A DNA stretch of 5,901 nt from CAMLHU01 sp049680185 (GCA_049680185.1 JBAUHI010000013.1:1-5901); one strand, 5' to 3'. Positions 1 to 5,901 are shown, counted from the stretch's first letter. Notes: generated by a model from the letters alone, not told the origin. Made by a program: numbers and translations.

Positions 1-1724
1 ACGCGATCGACGCATCGCTCGATCCCGCCACCGACCTGATGCGGGGTTCCGAGACGATCACCTATCACAACAACTCCCCCGATGCGCTGCCGTACCTGTG
101 GATGCAGGTGGAGCAGAACATCTGCACTCCGAACAGCATCACCAACCAACTGCACCAACCACCGCTCGTCTTCCAGGACGCCACCTTCGACTTTTCCTGC
201 CAGGAGTTCGAGGGCGGCGATTCGCTCGAAGCACTCGCCGTCAACGGCGTGCCGGCGGCGCACACGATCTACGGCACCATGATGCGCGTCGCCCTGTCGC
301 GACCGCTCGCGCCGCACGCGATCGCGAAGATCACGATCACGTGGCGCTTCAAGGTCCCGCCCTATGGTGCAGGGCGGATGGGACACGACGGCACGCTCTA
401 TGAGCTGGGTCAGTGGTATCCGCGAATGTGCGTCTACGACGACGTGAAGGGGTGGAACCACGAACCGTACATCGGGGCGGGAGAGTTCTACCTCGAGTAC
501 GGGAGCTTCAGGGTCGACGTCACCCTGCCGGCCAGTTATATCGTGTCCGCGACCGGTCGGCTTCTGAACCCGCTGGAGACGCTGACCGCCACCGAACGCG
601 CCCGTCTGGTCCGGGCCCGCACCAGCGACACCACCATCGCGATCGTCAGGGCCGGTGAGGCGGGAAGGGCCGTCACGCGACCGAGGATGTCGGGAACGAT
701 GACTTGGCGCTACGCCGCGGATTCCGTGCGCGATTTTGCTTTCGCGGCGGCGCCTAACTTCCGCTGGGACGCGAGCGGCTACGACGGCATCCTGATCCAC
801 ACCTATTACCGCCCGACCGCGACGCTCTGGACCGAGGCCAACCAGATGGCCCGCCACGCGATCAAGTACTACAGCGAGCAGTGGCTCCGGTATCCGTATC
901 CCCACGCCTCCGCCATCGAAGGACCGATCGAGGGGATGGAGTACCCGATGATGACCTTCGATCCGAGCGGCCCCGACCGCCTCGACCTCGCGTGGACGGT
1001 GGCCCACGAGCTCGGCCACCAGTGGACCCCGATGCTCATCGGCAGCAACGAGCGGCTCTATCCCTGGATGGACGAGGGATTCAACACCTTCATCGACTTG
1101 GGCAACGCGGCGAGCTACTTCAAGGGAACTCCCTACGGCGATTCGATCGAGGAGCATCCGCTCCACCTCTACCCGTTGCATGCGATCGTGGGCTCGGAGC
1201 AGCCGCTCATCACCAACCCGGTCGAAAGCCACGACCTCTTCTGGACCGGCTACCAGAAGCCGGCCCTGATGATGCAGACACTGCGCTATCACATCCTCGG
1301 CAGGGACCGGTTCGATCCCGCGTTCCGTGATTACCTGAAGACCTGGGAATTCAAGCACCCGACCCCCGCCGACTTCTTCCGCCTCATGCGGGACGAGAGC
1401 GGGATGGAGCTCGGCTGGTTCTGGCACGACTGGATCTATTCGACCGACCGCCCCGACCAGGCGGTCACGGCGATCACCAACAGCGACTCCGGCGCATCGG
1501 TCACACTGGAGAACAAGGGCACGATGCAGCTTCCGGTGTACCTCAAGCTGACTTTCGCGGACGGGACCACCGAGTCGGTGACGCTGCCGGTCGAGATGTG
1601 GAACCTGGGGCCGCGGTATGTATATCGGGTGGCGCGAGGGAAGCGGGTGGTGAAGGCGGAGATCGACCCGGGGAATACCCTCCCCGACACCGATCGCAGC
1701 AACAACATCATGGTGGTGGAGTAG
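1..1724 (+). CDS. M1-family zinc metallopeptidase, 5' end missing
   Basis: This is a gluzincin peptidase that probably trims N-terminal residues from peptides, most likely in the periplasm or outside the cell. The frame is open from base 3, and the 12 residues encoded before the first ATG (base 39) read as family sequence (ASLDPATDL leading into RGSETITYHNNSPD). The true start and any signal peptide therefore lie left of the window, and ATG-39 should not be taken as the start. Numbered from that Met, 561 residues are visible. The N-terminal beta-domain covers about 1-250. The catalytic domain has GMEYP at 299-303 in the place of the classical GAMEN exopeptidase motif, and the zinc site HELGH at 323-327 (bases 1005-1019) with the third ligand Glu346 in DEGF, exactly the HExxH-x18-E spacing. 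Tyr405 in YQKP is the likely transition-state tyrosine (compare YEKG in PepN). A beta-rich tail at about 475-561 looks Ig/CARDB-like. All key residues are present. The substrate is unknown. Confidence 0.93.
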   Translation, partial: AIDASLDPATDLMRGSETITYHNNSPDALPYLWMQVEQNICTPNSITNQLHQPPLVFQDATFDFSCQEFEGGDSLEALAVNGVPAAHTIYGTMMRVALSRPLAPHAIAKITITWRFKVPPYGAGRMGHDGTLYELGQWYPRMCVYDDVKGWNHEPYIGAGEFYLEYGSFRVDVTLPASYIVSATGRLLNPLETLTATERARLVRARTSDTTIAIVRAGEAGRAVTRPRMSGTMTWRYAADSVRDFAFAAAPNFRWDASGYDGILIHTYYRPTATLWTEANQMARHAIKYYSEQWLRYPYPHASAIEGPIEGMEYPMMTFDPSGPDRLDLAWTVAHELGHQWTPMLIGSNERLYPWMDEGFNTFIDLGNAASYFKGTPYGDSIEEHPLHLYPLHAIVGSEQPLITNPVESHDLFWTGYQKPALMMQTLRYHILGRDRFDPAFRDYLKTWEFKHPTPADFFRLMRDESGMELGWFWHDWIYSTDRPDQAVTAITNSDSGASVTLENKGTMQLPVYLKLTFADGTTESVTLPVEMWNLGPRYVYRVARGKRVVKAEIDPGNTLPDTDRSNNIMVVE

Positions 1725-1755
1725 GCGCCAGCAGGCGGCTTACGGAACAGCGAAC

Positions 1756-1779
1756 CACGGAGACACGGAGGGCACGGAG
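1756..1779. repeat. Triple CACGGAG short repeat
   Basis: The heptamer CACGGAG occurs three times, at 1756-1762, 1764-1770 and 1773-1779, with steps of 8 and 9 bases. It starts 31 bp after the peptidase stop codon. Repeats of the form CCACGGAGACACGGAGG are, from memory, common between genes in several environmental bacterial groups including Gemmatimonadota; this could not be checked here. Function is unknown. Confidence 0.7.
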
Positions 1780-1861
1780 AACTGCCAGGTGGTGTGGCCT
1801 CGCGTGCCGGACTCCGATCACGGACGCGGAGCACCACCCGGCACCTATCGGCGCTCCGGGG

Positions 1862-1956
1862 CTCCTATTTGGTGGTGCAGTAAGCGCGCTGGTTCCGGAA
1901 TGACGTCCCCCTCTCCACGAACGTGGAGAGGGGGAGGGGTGAGGAGAGGCCGCGGG
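1862..1956. repeat. Hairpin-bearing tandem repeat, unit 1
   Basis: First of two adjacent copies of a unit of about 95 bp; matching positions in the two copies are offset by 95 at their left part (GGTGGTG at 1871 and 1966). The strongly similar part runs from 1871 to 1947 and similarity fades to about 1956. The core is a perfect inverted repeat with 14-base arms, 1906-1919 and 1922-1935, around a central AA. It is followed by AGGGGTGAGGAG (1935-1946). The stem is very GC-rich and should fold in DNA or RNA. No T-run follows on either strand, so it is not a textbook intrinsic terminator. It may be a REP/BIME-like or MITE-like element. Confidence 0.85.
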
Positions 1957-2050
1957 ACTCTTAATGGTGGTGAAGTAGGCGCGTTGGTCCCGGGATGACG
2001 TCCCCTCTCCACGAACGTGGAGAGGGGTAGGGGTGAGGAGAAGTCGCTGG
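1957..2050. repeat. Hairpin-bearing tandem repeat, unit 2
   Basis: Second copy of the unit. Its inverted repeat has 12-base arms, 2002-2013 and 2016-2027, around a central AA, followed by AGGGGTGAGGAG at 2029-2040. Relative to unit 1 the left arm has one C fewer and the right arm has T where unit 1 has G, so both arms are shorter by matching positions and the remaining stem is still perfectly paired. That pattern fits selection on, or copying of, the hairpin. The left part (GGTGGTG at 1966 through GATGACGTC) matches unit 1 with only scattered substitutions. Confidence 0.85.
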
Positions 2051-2064
2051 AGCATCGAACTTTT

Positions 2065-2096
2065 GTGCGTCCGTGCGCCTGTCCGCCCGTGCGCCC
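2065..2096. repeat. Four tandem 8-bp repeats
   Basis: Four consecutive octamers lie at 2065, 2073, 2081 and 2089: GTGCGTCC, GTGCGCCT, GTCCGCCC, GTGCGCCC. They end six bases before the stop codon of the minus-strand lipoprotein gene, so they sit in its 3' untranslated region. Imperfect 8-bp arrays of this type can expand or contract by strand slippage. No function can be read from the sequence. Confidence 0.75.
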
Positions 2097-2101
2097 CCCT
2101 C

Positions 2102-2578
2102 TCACTCCCCCTCGATCCCCGGGCAGACGATCGCGGCCTGCTCGCGGGTGCCGAGGAGGAGGACCACGCCCCCGTCGGGGCGTTTGACGACCATCGCTGT
2201 TGATCGGCCGACCTGCCAGCCGTGGATCTGCTCCGTGCACTGGATGCCGGGGCCGAGGGTGAGTGCCAGCTGGTCGCGGAGCGCGCCGGCCGCGCTGTCC
2301 TGCACCGCATGGTCCACCGGATGGATCTGAATGAACCCGGCGGGGCGATGGGTCGAGTCGCTCCAGATGAACAGGGTGTCGGCTCCGCGGACGGTGGTGC
2401 AGCGGCTGTGGCCGTGGGCCAGGCTGTCGGTGCAGAGGGTCCGGGTGGCGGGATCGGCGGCGCCGCGCCAGACGGTCTCGATCTTGGCCAGGTCACTCGG
2501 CGAGGCAGGGCCGGGACCGCACCCAGCGAGGAGGCCAAGAGCCAGAGTGCTCCCGCACAGACGTAGAGCGACGTTCAC
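2102..2578 (-). CDS. Small lipoprotein of unknown function, 158 aa
   Basis: I do not recognise the family. The start is the GTG at 2576-2578: a GAGGAG ribosome site lies 5 bases upstream, and the protein then begins with a hydrophobic stretch and a lipobox LAGC at residues 17-20. It should therefore be exported, lipidated on Cys20 and anchored in a membrane. The open frame extends upstream to 2797, but that extension is Arg/Pro/Ser-rich and overlaps the end of the GH2 gene, so it is rejected. The mature part has four cysteines (49, 60, 114, 152), enough for two disulfides, which suits an extracytoplasmic location. Residues about 66-72 and 138-143 are short beta-like hydrophobic runs, and no catalytic motif is visible. 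It follows the GH2 gene on the same strand after 127 bp and could share its transcript or have its own promoter. Confidence is good that it is a gene; its function is open. Confidence 0.8.
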   Translation of the reverse strand: MNVALRLCGSTLALGLLAGCGPGPASPSDLAKIETVWRGAADPATRTLCTDSLAHGHSRCTTVRGADTLFIWSDSTHRPAGFIQIHPVDHAVQDSAAGALRDQLALTLGPGIQCTEQIHGWQVGRSTAMVVKRPDGGVVLLLGTREQAAIVCPGIEGE

Positions 2579-2583
2579 GTGAT

Positions 2584-2589
2584 CTCCTC
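2584..2589 (-). promoter_or_regulatory. Ribosome binding site of the lipoprotein gene
   Basis: Read on the minus strand this is GAGGAG, 5 bases before a GTG codon. It decides the start: it selects the GTG that puts the lipobox at residues 17-20, over the longer open frame that begins inside the GH2 gene. Confidence 0.75.
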
Positions 2590-2705
2590 GACTGATCGAC
2601 CCACCGCGCCTTCGGGGTCCAACGCTGTACGAACTCGCCACCCAAGTCGTTGTGACCGAGCGCCAGTCTGCGTGCCCCGCCAGCATTTGACCGAAGGTCC
2701 TGCGC

Positions 2706-5177
2706 TTACGCCACCGGTCGAGGAGTGGCGGCGGTGCTCGAGATGATCGTGGCGGCGGCGCCCAATCCCGGCGCGCTGGCCTTGATGAGGATCTCACCTG
2801 AGCCCTTCGATGCCTGGACGATGGCGCAGCAGAGCCCGTTGAAGGCCCGGCGCACTGGGCCCCGGTCCGATTCGTGGCTCGATGGGTCGCCGTTCCCCAC
2901 GCCGATCAGTCGCCCTGCACCCGACACCTCGAACGTCACCTCGGCGTCGGCAGTCGGCACGACCCGCCCCGCCGAGTCGACGACCTCGACCCGGAGCACC
3001 GTGGCGTCCTCGCCATCTCCCGCGATCGGTGCCCGCCACGGCACCAGCCGGATCTTTTCCGCCGGTCCCGTCGTCTCCCGTCGATCCATCAGCACCACCG
3101 CACCACCCCGCATGCCCCGTGCCTCGATCGCTCCGGGGGCGTAGGCCACCTTCCACCGCACGTGCGAATTCCGCGGCACCTCCTGCACGCCCGCGCTCAC
3201 GCCATTCACGAAGAGCTCGACCTGATCGAGGTTCGAATGACACCAGACCTCGATCTCCTGGCCTTCCTGTCCGGCCCAGTTCCAGTGGGGGAAGAGGTGC
3301 AGCACCGGCGCTCCGCCCCACCACGCCTGGTAGTAGTAGAAGGTGTCCTTGGGAAAGCCGCAGGTGTCGAAGATCCCGAAGTGCGAGCTGATGCAGGGCC
3401 AGGCATACGGGCTCGGCTCGCCCCGGTAGTCGAATCCCGTCCAGACGAATCCGCCGGCAAGGAAGTCTCGAGTGGCGAAGTAGCTCCACCACTCCTCAGC
3501 GGTGGCGCCGTACGAGGGCTTGTTGACGTCGTAGGCGCTGATGTAGCCGCGCGTCTTGTCTGTGACGTAGATGCCGCGTGTCGCGAAGGCGCTCGCCACT
3601 TCCGTGGCCATCGACGGCTTGCGGGGGAAACGGCGGTGGAACGCGTCGATGTCGGCGCGCTGGTAGTTGAATCCCTGGACATCGAGGGCGAGCGACGTTC
3701 CCTTGCCCCACCCGCCGTCCATCGCCGCCGTCACGGGGCGAGTATGGTCGAGCCGGTGCGCCAGGTCCCGCACCGTGGTGGCGATGCGGGTGCCCCGATC
3801 GTTCCCCTGGACCTCCCACTCCTCGTTGGCGATGGACCAGCAGAAGACGCACGGATGGTTCCGATCGCGCCGGATCATTCGCTCGAGCTGGCCCAATCCC
3901 TCGGGCTCCGGAGAGAACATGCGGGTCTCGTCGAGCACCAGCATCCCGAGCCGGTCGCAGGCGTCGAGGAGCTCCGGCGTCGGCGGGTTGTGCGAGGTGC
4001 GATAGGCGTTCGACCCCATCTCCTTGAGCCGTGATATCCGATACTCCTGCAGCCGATCGGGCAGGGCAGCACCGACCCCCGCGTGATCCTGGTGGTTGCA
4101 AGTCCCCTTGAGCTCCACTCGGCGGTCGTTGAGGAAGAATCCATGATCGGGATCGAATCGGATGGTCCGGATGCCGAAGGACGTTTCTGTCCGGTCGATC
4201 ACTTGCTGGCCCGCGATGAGTTCCGTCACCGCACGGTAGAGCTCCGGCGTCTCAAGCGACCAGAGCCGCGGATGGACGACCCGTACCTCCTGGCTGACCT
4301 CACGCTGCTCTGAGGGTTGCACCGTAACGCCGGCGCCCAGGACCCGTCCGGCCGACTTGCCATCCGGCCCAATGATGGTCGAACGCACTCGGCAACTGGC
4401 CGGCCGCTCGCCATCATTCGCGACCTCGGTCCGGATCGTCAGGGTTGCGGCACCACTCCGGACCTCCGAGGTGACGAACGTCCCCCACTGTGGCACGTAG
4501 AGCGCATCGGTCTTGACCAGCCAGGCGTGGCGGTAGATCCCCGCGCCTTCGTAGAACCACCCCTCGTGCTCGGTGGCATCGGCCCGCACCACGAGGATGT
4601 TGGGGCCGCCATACGTGATGAGATCGGTGACGTCGTACCGGCAGGGAGCGTAGCCGCTCAGGTTGCGGCCCAGATAGTGGCCGTTGAGCGCCGCCGTGGA
4701 ATCGCGGAAGACGCCGTCGAACTCGATCGAGATGCGCCGACCGGCGTCCGATGCCGGGATATCAAAGGTGCGCCGATACCATCCGATGCTGGTGGCGGGG
4801 TAGGTGCGGCCGAGTGGCTTGGAACCGTGTCCCACCTGGTCGGGGTCGTTCACGAAGGGGAGGTCCACGGTCCAGTCGTGCGGGAGATCCACACTCTGCC
4901 AGTCGTGGTCGTCAAAGTCCCCCGCGGAGGGGGCAAAGAACTCTCCCGCCTTGCCGAAGATCTCGCCGGTGCCGAAGCCGAAGTCCTGAACAGGATCGCT
5001 GGCGTGGCCCAGATGGAAGCGCCACCCGAAGTCGAGGAGGAGGCGTTCGCGTGCCGATGGCCCCGCGTGCGCGGAGGGCCCCGCGTCTCGCGGGGCCCAC
5101 GCACGTCGGGGGAGGACGAGTGCCGTCGCCGAAAGGGCGGCCCCGGCCCGCAATGCTTCACGGCGCGTCAACTTCAT
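2706..5177 (-). CDS. Tat-exported glycoside hydrolase family 2 enzyme (beta-galactosidase-like), 823 aa
   Basis: This retaining exo-glycosidase should remove terminal beta-linked sugars outside the cytoplasm. The start at 5177 is chosen for its GGAGGG ribosome site and because it begins with a Tat signal (TRREALR at 4-10, then a hydrophobic run, AWA at 26-28). The longer open frame upstream overlaps the kinase gene. Domain order: jelly-roll sugar-binding domain about 45-225; Ig-like domain about 226-340; TIM barrel about 341-620; DUF4982-like domain about 635-705; C-terminal Ig-like domain (GH2 C5 type) about 710-815. The acid/base is Glu452 in SIANEE (codon 3822-3824) and the nucleophile is Glu526 in KPSMATE (codon 3600-3602). 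CNHQDHAGVG (360-369) and RTSHNPPTPELLD (393-405) are typical of this subfamily. In an anchored alignment by eye, the beta-glucuronidase NxK motif (NKKGIF in E. coli) is SHFGIF here (598-603), arguing against glucuronidase. Beta-galactosidase is the best guess; the exact sugar is unproven. Confidence 0.94.
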   Translation of the reverse strand: MKLTRREALRAGAALSATALVLPRRAWAPRDAGPSAHAGPSARERLLLDFGWRFHLGHASDPVQDFGFGTGEIFGKAGEFFAPSAGDFDDHDWQSVDLPHDWTVDLPFVNDPDQVGHGSKPLGRTYPATSIGWYRRTFDIPASDAGRRISIEFDGVFRDSTAALNGHYLGRNLSGYAPCRYDVTDLITYGGPNILVVRADATEHEGWFYEGAGIYRHAWLVKTDALYVPQWGTFVTSEVRSGAATLTIRTEVANDGERPASCRVRSTIIGPDGKSAGRVLGAGVTVQPSEQREVSQEVRVVHPRLWSLETPELYRAVTELIAGQQVIDRTETSFGIRTIRFDPDHGFFLNDRRVELKGTCNHQDHAGVGAALPDRLQEYRISRLKEMGSNAYRTSHNPPTPELLDACDRLGMLVLDETRMFSPEPEGLGQLERMIRRDRNHPCVFCWSIANEEWEVQGNDRGTRIATTVRDLAHRLDHTRPVTAAMDGGWGKGTSLALDVQGFNYQRADIDAFHRRFPRKPSMATEVASAFATRGIYVTDKTRGYISAYDVNKPSYGATAEEWWSYFATRDFLAGGFVWTGFDYRGEPSPYAWPCISSHFGIFDTCGFPKDTFYYYQAWWGGAPVLHLFPHWNWAGQEGQEIEVWCHSNLDQVELFVNGVSAGVQEVPRNSHVRWKVAYAPGAIEARGMRGGAVVLMDRRETTGPAEKIRLVPWRAPIAGDGEDATVLRVEVVDSAGRVVPTADAEVTFEVSGAGRLIGVGNGDPSSHESDRGPVRRAFNGLCCAIVQASKGSGEILIKASAPGLGAAATIISSTAATPRPVA
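5045..5086 (-). repeat. 18-bp in-frame tandem duplication after the Tat signal
   Basis: On the minus strand two adjacent 18-base units encode AGPSAH (residues 32-37) and AGPSAR (38-43) of the GH2 enzyme, differing at a few bases, mostly third codon positions. They lie just after the predicted signal-peptide cleavage (after Ala28) and before the sugar-binding domain, so they lengthen a flexible linker. Span given is approximate at the edges. Confidence 0.65.
5076..5098. repeat. Perfect 10-bp inverted repeat inside the GH2 leader
   Basis: The arms GGGCCCCGCG (5076-5085) and CGCGGGGCCC (5089-5098) are exact reverse complements with a 3-base loop. They fall at codons 27-34 of the GH2 gene, about 80 nt downstream of its start. 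All ten pairs are G-C, so the mRNA hairpin should be very stable. It could slow early translation around the export signal, or be a by-product of high GC and the neighbouring duplication. Confidence 0.6.
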
Positions 5178-5203
5178 GGATCCCTCCGCGTGGTGCGCTG
5201 CAT
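5174..5203 (-). promoter_or_regulatory. Nine-codon mini-ORF bridging kinase stop and GH2 start
   Basis: On the minus strand the kinase stop TAA shares its last A with an ATG (TAATG). That ATG opens a frame reading MQRTTRRDP, which ends in a TGA overlapping the GH2 start (ATGA). The mini-ORF thus touches both neighbours with no free base between them, the arrangement expected for termination-reinitiation coupling. No good ribosome site precedes it; the GGAGGG within it serves the GH2 start. It may be chance in 25 bp; translation is inferred, not shown. Confidence 0.35.
5182..5187 (-). promoter_or_regulatory. Ribosome binding site of the GH2 gene
   Basis: Read on the minus strand this is GGAGGG, 4 bases before the ATG at 5177. 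It fixes the start at the Tat signal rather than at the far upstream start inside the kinase gene. Confidence 0.85.
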
Positions 5204-5901
5204 TACGCCGCCGATCGTGTCGGTACCGCCAGACCCACGGGAAGTGTGACCCGGACGAGTGCGCCTCCGGCCGGGCCATTCTGCGCCGCGATCTCGCCGT
5301 GCTGCTGTTCCACCAACCGTCGCGCGATGGCGAGCCCCAGCCCGGTGCCGCCGGGGCGGTGGCTGACGAAGGGATGGAACAGGTGGGCCAGCAGGTCGGG
5401 TCGGAACCCGGGACCGGAATCCGAGACCTCGCATTCGACTCGGTCGCCACCGGGCCCCGATGTCAGCGTGACGCTGACCACCACCGTCCCGCCGACGGGG
5501 GAGTGCTGGACGGCATTCGTGATGAGGTTGACGAATACCTGGATCAAGCGATCCCGGTCCATCACGACGTCCGGCAGCGGGTCTGCCGCATGGACTTCGA
5601 CCCGCACCCCGGCATCTGCTGCGAGCCGGGCGCATAGACCGGCCGCACTCCGGACCACGATCGCTGGCTTTCCGGATTCGAGGTCGGCGCGGCTCGGCCG
5701 TCCGTAGATCAGGAGGTCGCGGGTCAGGGTAGTGAGGCGCGAGACCGCGCTCTTGACGTCGGCGAAGATGTCCGCACGGCGTCCCGAGAGTTCGGGTTCG
5801 ACCGCCGCCAACGTCTGGAGGCCCGAAGAGATGGCCATCAGCGGATTGCGGACCTCGTGGGCCACGCCTCCCACCAACTCGCCCAGTTCCGCCATCGCCT
5901 C
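5203..5901 (-). CDS. Sensor histidine kinase, C-terminal kinase core, 5' end missing
   Basis: This is the transmitter part of a two-component sensor, which autophosphorylates on histidine and passes phosphate to a response regulator. Coding continues past the right edge: two further codons (Glu, Ala) precede the Met at 5895, and that Met sits inside the conserved ELGELVGGVAHEVRNPL region, so it is not the start. In the 232 visible residues the order is: phospho-acceptor His15 in the H-box HEVRNPL; dimerisation helices to about 75; N-box NLITNAVQHS from Asn125, with Asn129; G1 box DSGPGF at 161-166; F-box region LFHPF around 174-178; G2 box GGTGLGLAI at 184-192. All ATP-binding motifs are intact. 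The style is that of NtrB/ZraS-like kinases, whose partners are often NtrC-type regulators, but no regulator gene is in view. Sensor and membrane domains would lie outside the window. The GH2 gene begins 25 bp downstream on the same strand. Confidence 0.95.
   Translation of the reverse strand, partial: EAMAELGELVGGVAHEVRNPLMAISSGLQTLAAVEPELSGRRADIFADVKSAVSRLTTLTRDLLIYGRPSRADLESGKPAIVVRSAAGLCARLAADAGVRVEVHAADPLPDVVMDRDRLIQVFVNLITNAVQHSPVGGTVVVSVTLTSGPGGDRVECEVSDSGPGFRPDLLAHLFHPFVSHRPGGTGLGLAIARRLVEQQHGEIAAQNGPAGGALVRVTLPVGLAVPTRSAA

Larger units (their letters stand above)
1725..2101. other. Repeat-filled convergent intergenic region, no gene seen
   Basis: These 377 bp separate the stop codons of the plus-strand peptidase and the minus-strand lipoprotein. 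Open frames cross it on both strands, but their translations are Pro/Arg/Ala/Ser-rich and resemble no protein; they arise from high GC. The content is several kinds of repeat, listed separately. With both flanking genes ending here, the region should carry transcription termination for both, but no GC hairpin followed by a T-run is visible on either strand. Confidence 0.8.

Noticed and set aside
39..41. ATG at base 39 as the start of the peptidase gene
   Set aside because: The frame is open to the left edge and the residues before this ATG continue the family's N-terminal beta-domain sequence; no signal peptide follows it.
1906..2027. Canonical rho-independent terminators
   Set aside because: The hairpins are strong but neither strand has a T-run after the stem.
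1862..2050. CRISPR array
   Set aside because: There are only two imperfect units, no spacer-repeat alternation, and no cas genes in the window.
1708..2538. 276-residue minus-strand open frame across the repeats
   Set aside because: Its composition is Pro/Ala/Ser/Arg-rich, it runs through repeats and overlaps the lipoprotein gene in another frame; no family features.
2690..2700. Short stem-loop (GACC-TTC-GGTC on the minus strand) after the GH2 stop as a terminator
   Set aside because: The stem is only four pairs, with no T-run, and is likely by chance.
2590..2705. Promoter for the lipoprotein gene in the 127-bp gap
   Set aside because: I could not find a -35/-10 pair with sensible spacing; a promoter may exist but the sequence does not show one clearly.
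2874..4034. 386-residue plus-strand open frame opposite the GH2 gene
   Set aside because: It is antisense to the clearly conserved GH2 barrel; long antisense frames are expected at this GC content.
4317..5249. 310-residue plus-strand open frame opposite the GH2 5' half
   Set aside because: Antisense shadow of the GH2 N-terminal domains with no recognisable motif.
5178..5450. N-terminal extension of the GH2 frame (91 extra residues)
   Set aside because: It overlaps the well-conserved kinase C-terminus, is low-complexity Arg/Ser/Pro-rich, and would bury the Tat signal; the ribosome site supports 5177.

Overview
The window is a GC-rich bacterial chromosomal segment with two genes cut by its edges and two complete genes. 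One plus-strand gene (a zinc metallopeptidase of the M1 aminopeptidase clan) runs in from the left edge. Three minus-strand genes follow from the right edge in the order histidine kinase, Tat-exported glycoside hydrolase family 2 enzyme, small lipoprotein. Lipoprotein and Tat signals indicate a Gram-negative-type or otherwise secretion-competent bacterium. The base composition, the gene style and the CACGGAG-type and hairpin-type intergenic repeats remind me of Gemmatimonadota or related soil/freshwater lineages. That placement is inference from memory, not something the sequence proves.

Layout: bases 1-1724 hold the M1 peptidase, which lacks its N-terminus because the reading frame is open to the left edge. 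Bases 1725-2101 lie between two convergent genes and code for nothing convincing. They are packed with repeats: a CACGGAG triplet, two tandem units of about 95 bp each carrying a perfect hairpin, and four 8-bp direct repeats that end next to the lipoprotein stop codon. Bases 2102-2578 (minus) encode a 158-residue lipoprotein of no family I recognise. After a 127-bp gap, bases 2706-5177 (minus) encode an 823-residue GH2 enzyme. Its start lies 25 bp beyond the stop of a histidine kinase (5203-5901, minus), which is cut by the right edge.

How they may work together: the kinase and GH2 genes are close enough to be co-transcribed and possibly translationally coupled, because a nine-codon mini-ORF exactly bridges the two. 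The likely picture is a signalling operon whose downstream genes encode an exported sugar-cleaving enzyme and perhaps an envelope lipoprotein. The lipoprotein's membership is less certain because the gap before it could hold its own promoter. The M1 peptidase is convergent and probably unrelated. I found no clear new biological system. The most interesting parts are the repeat-filled convergent region, whose repeat edge matches the last codons and stop of the peptidase gene, and the kinase/GH2 junction.
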